A stretch of 10,994 nt of DNA from JAJISK01 sp046759185 (GTDB taxonomy: Archaea > Thermoplasmatota > Thermoplasmata > RBG-16-68-12 > JAJISG01): contig JBHIBO010000040.1 in assembly GCA_046759185.1 (NCBI GenBank), forward strand, positions 1-10,994, given 5' to 3'. Below are positions 6,648 to 10,994 of the stretch, one piece after another. The notes beneath the pieces were generated by a model. That model did not search any database, was not told the DNA's origin, and saw only the letters and a program-made list of their open reading frames with translations. Both the position numbers and the translations under genes were made by a program. Numbering within the stretch: position 1 is the first letter of the stretch; each line of letters starts with the position of its first letter.

Positions 6648-7055
6648 TCAGGACGATCGCCGCAGACGTCGGAGCTGGCTCTGGACGTGCTCGCCCACAA
6701 ACGGGAGACACCGAGGCGACGGCCTCGCAGGAAGGAAGACCCGAACCTGCTCGCGCTCTAGGAGGCACCCCAGGAGGCCCACGCCTTCGCGGTGGAGGTA
6801 GTGGGACTTGGCCAGGAGGCGCAGCGCTTTGGGGAAGGGTAGGCAGAGGTAGGAGCGATCACAGGCCACCTGGTAGCAGATGGCCTGTCGGAGCCCCGTC
6901 TTCCAATCGGACAGCTTGAGCTCGACCGCCGTTAGGCCGTCCCCCAGCCCCACCAAGTCGGCCACGCGCCCGTTGAGGGGAACCTCATCATGGACTTCCA
7001 AACCCTGCTGCTCGAGGAAGCGGGTCACGATGGGGCGAAGGTCCTCCTCCAACAT
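6648..7055 (-). CDS. Small PD-(D/E)XK nuclease-like protein
   Basis: This 135-residue protein is not assigned to a named family here, but residues 1-72 have the outline of a PD-(D/E)XK nuclease core. A helix with E3/E4 and a DEVPLNGR strand lead to VADLVGL (31-37, D33), followed after a short turn by TAVELKLSD (42-50), the E-x-K pair being E45 and K47. Next is a helix with Q57 and YQ (61-62), as in many members of the fold, and then SYLCLP (68-73). D33, E45 and K47 would be the metal and catalytic residues. The C-terminal third is Arg-rich (RRLRRSS end), possibly for nucleic acid contact. Its ATG has no Shine-Dalgarno, so it is probably leaderless. It lies 52 bp upstream of the protease-like gene on the same strand. 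Fold moderately sure; function (restriction, repair or other) unknown. Confidence 0.7.
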   Translation of the reverse strand: MLEEDLRPIVTRFLEQQGLEVHDEVPLNGRVADLVGLGDGLTAVELKLSDWKTGLRQAICYQVACDRSYLCLPFPKALRLLAKSHYLHREGVGLLGCLLEREQVRVFLPARPSPRCLPFVGEHVQSQLRRLRRSS

Positions 7056-7108
7056 GGGCGAGGGGCCAGAGGGAGGGGGGTCTTAGCCCCTTCGGTGGGG
7101 GGAAGCCG

Positions 7109-7114
7109 AAAATA
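7109..7114 (+). promoter_or_regulatory. TATA box for the 2-hydroxyacid dehydrogenase gene
   Basis: AAAATA, preceded by GCCG, is centred about 26 nt before the ATG at 7138, and there is no Shine-Dalgarno between them. This fits a leaderless transcript starting at the ATG. The 82-bp region 7056-7137 also has to hold the minus-strand promoter of the nuclease-like gene; a weak CTAAGA about 28 nt before its ATG is the only candidate. Confidence 0.55.
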
Positions 7115-7137
7115 GGGTTCTCGGTCTAGCCCCGACG

Positions 7138-8118
7138 ATGTCGTCCTGTGTCTTTGCCACCCGCAGAATCCCTCGACCGGGGCTGGAGCTGTTGGAGAAA
7201 GCCACCGACCTCCGGGTGTTTGAGGAAGATCGGATGCCCACGCGGGGAGAGATCCGCGAGGGCCTCGTAGGATGCGTGGGGCTGCTTTCTCTGCTGACGG
7301 ACCGCATCGACGGGGAGCTGATGGACGCGGGGGACCTCACAGTCATCTCCAACTACGCCGTGGGCGTGGACAACATCGACCTCGAGGCCGCCACCCGGCG
7401 AGGCATCATGGTTACGAACACACCGGTGGATGGGCTCCGGGAATCCCCGGCCGATCACACGTTCGCTCTTCTTCTGGCTCTCAGCCGTCGCGTGGTCGAG
7501 GGTGATCGCATGGTTCGGGACGGCGCCTTCCAAGGCTGGGGACCCGAGCTTCTCCTTGGGACCGACGTCTACGGCAAGACCCTCGGTATCGTCGGTGCAG
7601 GGGGGATCGGCACAGCCGTAGCCCGGCGAGCCCTCGGTTTCGGCATGGAGATCCTCTATCACAGTCGTGAGCCGAAGGAGGAGTGGGGACGGGAAGGGGG
7701 GGCCCGCTTCGTCTCGCTCCCGGAACTCCTGCGGGAAGCCGATTTCGTTACGCTTCACGTCCCCCTCAAGGAGGACACGAGACACCTCATCGGGGCAGAA
7801 GAGCTTCAGATGATGAAGCAAGGGGCCTTTCTGGTGAACACATCCCGCGGTCCCGTCGTAGACGAGGCGGCCCTGGTGCATGCCTTAGGGAAGGACCGGC
7901 TAGCCGGGGCCGCTTTGGATGTCTACGAGCACGAGCCCAAGGTTGCCCAAGACCTCCTCACTATGTCGAACGTGGTTGTTACACCGCACACCGCCTCCGC
8001 CACCTGGGAGACGCGGAGCGAGATGGCCATCGTCGCGGCCAACAGCCTCCTGGCCGGACTGCGAGGAGAGGTGCCGCCGTCCCTCGTGAACCCCGAGGTA
8101 CTCTCCTCTCAGAATTGA
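7138..8118 (+). CDS. D-isomer-specific 2-hydroxyacid dehydrogenase (glyoxylate/hydroxypyruvate reductase type)
   Basis: This 326-residue protein has the full-length D-2-hydroxyacid dehydrogenase layout. A split substrate domain (1-100 and about 288-326) surrounds an NAD(P) domain with GAGGIG (153-158). Family landmarks are YAVGVDNIDL (73-82), LLGTDVYGKTLGIVG (139-153), HVPLKEDTRHLI (207-218) and NTSRGPVVDEAAL (234-246). The catalytic triad is R237, E266 (DVYEHEP) and H284 (VTPHTASAT). The LLGTDVYGKT segment is characteristic of archaeal glyoxylate reductases, which reduce glyoxylate or hydroxypyruvate in the cytoplasm. After strand 2 the sequence is YHSREPK (174-180) rather than carrying an Asp, which favours NADPH. 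The start is a leaderless ATG with a TATA box at -26. Phosphoglycerate dehydrogenase is less likely because no ACT or regulatory domain is present. Confidence 0.92.
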   Translation: MSSCVFATRRIPRPGLELLEKATDLRVFEEDRMPTRGEIREGLVGCVGLLSLLTDRIDGELMDAGDLTVISNYAVGVDNIDLEAATRRGIMVTNTPVDGLRESPADHTFALLLALSRRVVEGDRMVRDGAFQGWGPELLLGTDVYGKTLGIVGAGGIGTAVARRALGFGMEILYHSREPKEEWGREGGARFVSLPELLREADFVTLHVPLKEDTRHLIGAEELQMMKQGAFLVNTSRGPVVDEAALVHALGKDRLAGAALDVYEHEPKVAQDLLTMSNVVVTPHTASATWETRSEMAIVAANSLLAGLRGEVPPSLVNPEVLSSQN

Positions 8119-8164
8119 GAATGAGGCCAGAAGCCTTTTCCGCATCTAGCTGCAGGGCGAGGGG

Positions 8165-8662
8165 ATGGCCAGCGGCCTATCGGACCGACTCCTCTGGCGC
8201 GGCGCTCCCTCACGCCTCGTCTTCCTCCACTTCTACATCCTGATGCTGATTCTGGCCGGCGTAAGCCTCGCCATCTCCTGGGAGTTCCTCAATCCCGGCC
8301 TGCCCACCGTCGCCGGATACGACCTCAATGCCATCGTGGCCCTCCTGGCCGCCCTCCTCGCCTTCGTCACCTTTCTCGTAGCCGAACTCAAACGGATCAC
8401 TCGGCGCTACATGGTCCTGGAGCACCGGGTGGCCCGGCGCGAGGGGATCCTCAGCAAGCGGGTCCAGTACATGCCCTACAACAAGGTGGAACGGGTGGAG
8501 ATTCGACAATCCATCCTAGCCCGCCTCTTCGGCATCGGGAACCTCTACGTGGACACGGGGGAGGACAGTCTCACCTTCCAAGCCGTGCGGAATCCCGTGA
8601 AGGTGGAGCGCGTCTTGGCGAAGCAACTGAAGGAGATGCGGGCCGGCGCCGTTATGGCCTAG
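8165..8662 (+). CDS. Membrane protein with bacterial-type PH domain (bPH2/YdbS-like)
   Basis: This 165-residue protein begins with a short cytoplasmic N-terminus containing LLWRGAPSRL (9-18). Two transmembrane segments follow (about 19-38 and 55-73), and then a C-terminal bacterial pleckstrin-homology-like domain (about 77-158). The domain shows the usual run of strands: YMVLEHRVARREGIL, VQYMPYNKVERVEI (the conserved I/MP-x-x-KV-x-x-V/I motif at 103-112), FGIGNLYVDTG (122-132) and FQAVRNPVKVERVL (138-151). Such DUF304/YdbS-type proteins are common in bacteria and archaea, and their cellular role is mostly unknown. It lies 46 bp after the dehydrogenase gene and could share its transcript. A purine-rich GAGGGG abuts the ATG, too close to be an ordinary ribosome site. 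The last 11 bp overlap the convergent methyltransferase gene. Confidence 0.85.
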   Translation: MASGLSDRLLWRGAPSRLVFLHFYILMLILAGVSLAISWEFLNPGLPTVAGYDLNAIVALLAALLAFVTFLVAELKRITRRYMVLEHRVARREGILSKRVQYMPYNKVERVEIRQSILARLFGIGNLYVDTGEDSLTFQAVRNPVKVERVLAKQLKEMRAGAVMA

Positions 8663-9377
8663 TCCGAGGCCGGTATCGCTTCTCCAGGATCGCGACATAC
8701 AGTTCGCCCTCGGGCTCGATGAAGCGATGGACCTTCCATGCCGTCCCCTCCAGGAGCGTTGACAGTTCATCCCGGGACAGCATCAGGTAGTCGAACCAGG
8801 GCGTGGCGTACTTCTTGTATCGGACCCGTATGCGAACTTGGCCGGACATCCGTCCTCGACGTCGATTCCAGGCGTGATACGCCAGGTGCTCTGGGATCTC
8901 CGTCTGGTAAACGTCCCGCGTCTCTCCGATGATGCGGGCATTCTCTCTCGTCATGGTGGCGAAACGGCGGAGGAGCCATCGCATCCGGCGTGGGGTGGCG
9001 AAGAGACCGACGTTGTTGCCCATCATCAGCAGCGTATCGAAGGTTCCCATCCGGCGGCTCACCTGGGTCACGGCGGCTCCCTCTGTCTGTTTCAAACCAC
9101 GCTCCCTGGAGACCCGGAGGGCCAGGGGGGAGACGTCGACGCCCGTGACGTCGAAGCCTCTGTCCTGCAGGTGAAGTGCATGCCGTCCGGCTCCCACCCC
9201 GATGTCCAGGACCCGCCCCCGCGCGAAGCGCATCGCCCGCTGTTCGTGGTGAGCCCACTCCTCATAGGGGGCGAAATAGGCTGCGGGTCCGTTCGTGACG
9301 TCGATGAACCCGTCCTCCCGCTCGACCACCTCGCGGACCTCCTGGCCCTGGAAGTGCTCCCACATGAGGTGCCCCAT
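8652..9377 (-). CDS. Class I SAM-dependent methyltransferase
   Basis: This 241-residue protein has a Rossmann-type methyltransferase core. Motif I is VLDIGVGAGRHAL (56-68), an acidic residue follows strand 2 (GVDVS, D81) to bind the SAM ribose, and the strand-4 region reads DTLLMMGNNVGLF (114-126). An N-terminal segment (WEHFQGQEV, then GFIDVTNGPAAYF at 23-35) is typical of a group of small stand-alone methyltransferases of unknown substrate found in archaea and bacteria. The C-terminal half (about 150-235) is a beta-rich segment ending in GELYVAILEKRY. The ATG at 9377 has GGAGG with a 5-nt spacer. An in-frame ATG at 9401 would add eight residues and could be used on a leaderless message. It lies 66 bp downstream of trmI on the same strand and may be co-transcribed. 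The target, small molecule or macromolecule, is not known. Confidence 0.87.
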   Translation of the reverse strand: MGHLMWEHFQGQEVREVVEREDGFIDVTNGPAAYFAPYEEWAHHEQRAMRFARGRVLDIGVGAGRHALHLQDRGFDVTGVDVSPLALRVSRERGLKQTEGAAVTQVSRRMGTFDTLLMMGNNVGLFATPRRMRWLLRRFATMTRENARIIGETRDVYQTEIPEHLAYHAWNRRRGRMSGQVRIRVRYKKYATPWFDYLMLSRDELSTLLEGTAWKVHRFIEPEGELYVAILEKRYRPRTRP

Positions 9378-9382
9378 CGCAT

Positions 9383-9387
9383 CCTCC
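9383..9387 (-). promoter_or_regulatory. Shine-Dalgarno favouring the 9377 methyltransferase start
   Basis: GGAGG within GACGAGGAGGAT on the minus strand, 5 nt before the ATG at 9377. The upstream in-frame ATG at 9401 has no such site, which is why the shorter start was chosen. Confidence 0.6.
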
Positions 9388-9443
9388 TCGTCCCGCAACA
9401 TGGGGGAGCACAGAGATGGAGGACGCTAGAATGTTTGGGGCGC

Positions 9444-10193
9444 CTAGGCCGAGTCTTCCATCTGCCGCGCGAAGGTCGTGTATCCGGTGTGCCCCAGCAT
9501 CCGAAACGCCGGGCGGGTTCCGCGTCCCACCTCCATGCGACGCTCCAGGAGCTCCACGCTCCATACGTCCACGAACCCCTCTTTCCGCAGAGTACGAACG
9601 GTGTCTCGCATCTGTTCCACGGTCGGTGAGTAGGACGCGAAGTGACCCGCTGGCCGCAGTGCTGCCTTCGCCGCCGGAATTGCCGCCCAGGGTTCAGGCA
9701 AGTCCAGCACGACAGCCTTGAGCCCCGTCTCCTCAATCCCTTGAGTGATGTCGGCCTCGCGAAAGCGCACTACATCAGCGTATCCGGCCTCCTGCACATT
9801 GGTGCTTGCTACCTCCAGAAAGTCAGGCCGCACCTCATAGCTCACGACTCGCCCGGATGGTGCCACGGTGTGTGCCAATGCGGTGGTCAGGGCCCCGGAA
9901 CCGGCCCCTCCCTCGACGACTGTATCACCGGCCTGAAGATCGACCTGGAACACGAGGTACGCGGCATCCTTGGACCCCACGATCTGTGCCTTCCGATGAA
10001 GGGTCTCGATCCGATCGCGCACGGACGGTTCGAGAACCGCGTATGTTCGGCCCTTGACCTCGATGCTTCGCCCAACCAGGCGATTGAGGCCGTCCGTGTT
10101 CACCCGGCCCACATCCCGGACGTTTCGCAAACCTTTGCCCACGGGAACCCGCCACTTCTTCCCCCTCTCGCTGAGGAGGACGACATCTCGCAT
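9444..10193 (-). CDS. trmI: tRNA (adenine-N1)-methyltransferase TrmI
   Basis: This 249-residue enzyme methylates N1 of adenine in the T-loop of tRNA; archaeal enzymes act at positions 57 and 58. The N-terminal beta domain has the LLSERGKKWRVPV start (6-18). The SAM domain has KDAAY (75-79), motif I VVEGGAGSGALT (92-103), YE (119-120) binding the SAM ribose, and DLPEPW (164-169), the TrmI-type motif IV with the catalytic Asp. The C-terminus carries the family signature HTGYTTFAR (235-243). Length agrees with Pyrococcus TrmI, about 250 residues. The ATG at 10193 is chosen because family members begin at this point. An in-frame TTG at 10259 or ATG at 10253 would add 20-22 mostly hydrophobic residues unlike the family. 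No Shine-Dalgarno precedes it, so it is probably leaderless. It is divergent from HMG-CoA reductase. Confidence 0.92.
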   Translation of the reverse strand: MRDVVLLSERGKKWRVPVGKGLRNVRDVGRVNTDGLNRLVGRSIEVKGRTYAVLEPSVRDRIETLHRKAQIVGSKDAAYLVFQVDLQAGDTVVEGGAGSGALTTALAHTVAPSGRVVSYEVRPDFLEVASTNVQEAGYADVVRFREADITQGIEETGLKAVVLDLPEPWAAIPAAKAALRPAGHFASYSPTVEQMRDTVRTLRKEGFVDVWSVELLERRMEVGRGTRPAFRMLGHTGYTTFARQMEDSA

Positions 10194-10285
10194 GGCGGAA
10201 CCGATGGCCAACGGGAGTAAGAGGGTTGGCCCAGGCCAGAGGGACCGCAGCATCGACAAACGACGATGTGATCTTCGACAAAGCC

Positions 10286-10294
10286 TTTATTTTT
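10286..10294 (+). promoter_or_regulatory. AT-rich TATA element between trmI and HMG-CoA reductase
   Basis: TTTATTTTT is the most AT-rich run in the window. Centred near 10290, it would start transcription near 10316, eight nt before the GTG at 10324 and after the ATG at 10303, so it supports the GTG as the HMG-CoA reductase start. Read on the minus strand (AAAAATAAA) it could also serve trmI with a leader of about 65 nt. No other element is visible in the 10194-10323 region apart from a weak CTTAC near 10217. Confidence 0.55.
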
Positions 10295-10323
10295 CGACCC
10301 GCATGGGTCAGCTGGGTGGACCC

Positions 10324-10994
10324 GTGAAGAGTTCAGCAATCTCTGGGTTCTACAAGATGAGCATGGAAGACCGCCTCGCTTTGGTGCGCGAGTACGGGGA
10401 CCTTAGCGAGGAGGAGGCCCGGCGTGTTAACAACACGGGGGCGCTCGATCCGGCCCTGGTCGACCGGATGATCGAGAACGTCGTAGGCGCCATGCCCCTC
10501 CCCTTGGGGGTCGCCGTGAACTTCGTGATCAACGGGGAGGAGGTCCTGGTTCCCATGGCCATCGAAGAACCGTCCGTCGTCGCAGCGGCAAGCAACGCCG
10601 CCAAGATGGCCCGTGACGCAGGGGGTTTCGAAGCTAGTACCACAGACCCCGTGATGATCGGGCAGGTCCAGCTGGTGGACGTCCCGGACCCCTCCGCAGC
10701 CAAGGAGCGCATCCTGGAGATGAAGGACGAGCTCCTGGAGTTCTGCAACGCGAAGGACCCGGTTCTGGTGAAGTTCGGGGGCGGGGCGCGCGACGTGGAA
10801 GTACGGATCCTGGACAGCCTCCAGGGCCCCATGGTCATCGTGCATCTCCTCGTGGACTGCCGGGACGCCATGGGGGCCAACGCGGTGAACACGATGGCCG
10901 AGGCCGCCGCCCCTCTCCTCGAAGAGGCGACGGGAGGACGAGCCTACCTCCGAATCATCTCCAACCTCGCCGATCGGCGCCTCGCCCGGGCCCG
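10324..10994 (+). CDS. Class II-type HMG-CoA reductase, N-terminal part
   Basis: The reading frame is open from a GTG at 10324 to the right edge (223 full codons), roughly half of an enzyme of about 420-430 residues. It converts HMG-CoA to mevalonate, the committed step toward archaeal isoprenoid lipids. Motifs are of the class II type (Pseudomonas mevalonii, Archaeoglobus): SSAISGFYKMSMEDRL near the N-terminus, MIENVVGAMPLPLGVAVNF (49-67), and MAIEEPSVVAAASNAAK (78-94), whose second Glu (E82) matches the catalytic Glu. DAMGANAVNTMAEAAAPL follows further on, then the RIISNLADRRLAR segment before the edge. Catalytic Lys, Asp and His lie beyond the window. The GTG is preferred because homologues begin about here and the TATA element sits too close to an in-frame ATG at 10303, the alternative start. 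Divergent from trmI. Confidence 0.92.
   Translation, partial: MKSSAISGFYKMSMEDRLALVREYGDLSEEEARRVNNTGALDPALVDRMIENVVGAMPLPLGVAVNFVINGEEVLVPMAIEEPSVVAAASNAAKMARDAGGFEASTTDPVMIGQVQLVDVPDPSAAKERILEMKDELLEFCNAKDPVLVKFGGGARDVEVRILDSLQGPMVIVHLLVDCRDAMGANAVNTMAEAAAPLLEEATGGRAYLRIISNLADRRLARA

Noticed and set aside
6596..6700. Longer N-terminus for the protease-like gene starting at 6700
   Set aside because: It would overlap the nuclease-like gene by 53 bp and put 35 extra polar residues before the membrane anchor; the ATG at 6595 has its own ribosome site.
7086..7100. Possible CCCC-loop-GGGG hairpin as a terminator or regulatory RNA element
   Set aside because: The four-pair stem is trivial in such GC-rich DNA, has no T-run behind it and lies between divergent genes where no terminator is needed.
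8838..9629. 263-residue plus-strand frame antisense to the methyltransferase
   Set aside because: It spans the methyltransferase and the end of trmI in antisense, has no motif or ribosome site, and both opposite genes carry clear family signatures.
9642..10220. 192-residue plus-strand frame antisense to trmI
   Set aside because: It is a shadow of trmI; no start signal and no recognisable domain.
10194..10259. Longer N-terminus for trmI starting at TTG 10259 or ATG 10253
   Set aside because: The extra 20-22 residues are not found at the start of known TrmI proteins; the ATG at 10193 gives the normal family length.
10333..10892. Two long minus-strand frames opposite HMG-CoA reductase
   Set aside because: The plus strand here encodes unmistakable HMG-CoA reductase motifs; the antisense frames have Ser/Arg-rich or His-rich compositions typical of shadows.
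1..10994. CRISPR arrays, tRNA/rRNA genes, insertion sequences, prophage genes or toxin-antitoxin pairs
   Set aside because: No regularly spaced repeats, tRNA-like T-loop/anticodon patterns, transposase motifs or terminal inverted repeats were seen when reading both strands; coding density leaves little room for them.

Overview
The window looks like chromosomal DNA of a GC-rich archaeon, most likely in or near the Thermoplasmatota. Three things point there. A class II HMG-CoA reductase fragment and an archaeal-type TrmI tRNA m1A methyltransferase sit back to back. Several genes have no Shine-Dalgarno but carry an AT-rich TATA-like box about 26 nt before the start codon, as expected for leaderless archaeal transcripts. 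Gene families and start choices are read from motifs by eye; the lineage is an inference.

Layout. Positions 1-180 hold the C-terminal end of an ornithine cyclodeaminase/mu-crystallin family protein (+). It converges on a two-gene minus-strand operon (1992 to 216): an MBL-fold hydrolase overlapping by 20 bp an eIF2B-alpha/ribose-1,5-bisphosphate-isomerase-like protein. A divergent promoter region (1993-2085) separates this from a plus-strand pair, 2086-4427, with an ATGA overlap: a glutamate-1-semialdehyde-aminomutase-like PLP enzyme and a 2,4-diaminopentanoate-dehydrogenase-like oxidoreductase. The pair converges with 31 bp overlap on a 12-TM MFS transporter (4397-5635, -). Upstream of the transporter on the same strand are a membrane-anchored zinc-protease-like protein (5738-6595) and a small PD-(D/E)XK nuclease-like protein (6648-7055). 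A second divergent promoter (7056-7137) leads to a glyoxylate/hydroxypyruvate reductase-type dehydrogenase (7138-8118) and a bacterial-PH-domain membrane protein (8165-8662). The latter converges on a minus-strand pair: a class I SAM methyltransferase (8652-9377) and TrmI (9444-10193). A third divergent region (10194-10323) with the most AT-rich element in the window leads to HMG-CoA reductase, which runs off the right edge.

How it fits together. HMG-CoA reductase supplies mevalonate for archaeal lipids and TrmI modifies tRNA; both are housekeeping. The cyclodeaminase-family tail, the PLP enzyme and the diaminopentanoate-dehydrogenase-like enzyme suggest amino-acid or diamino-acid metabolism, but no substrate can be fixed from sequence. 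I see no RNA genes, CRISPR arrays, insertion sequences or phage genes, and no gene-free stretch over 300 bases. I did not find a convincing new multi-gene defence or mobile system. The most unusual items are the eIF2B-like protein that lacks the catalytic Cys, the zinc-protease-like protein with Asn where a third metal ligand is usual, the stand-alone nuclease-like protein beside it, and the aminotransferase/dehydrogenase pair.
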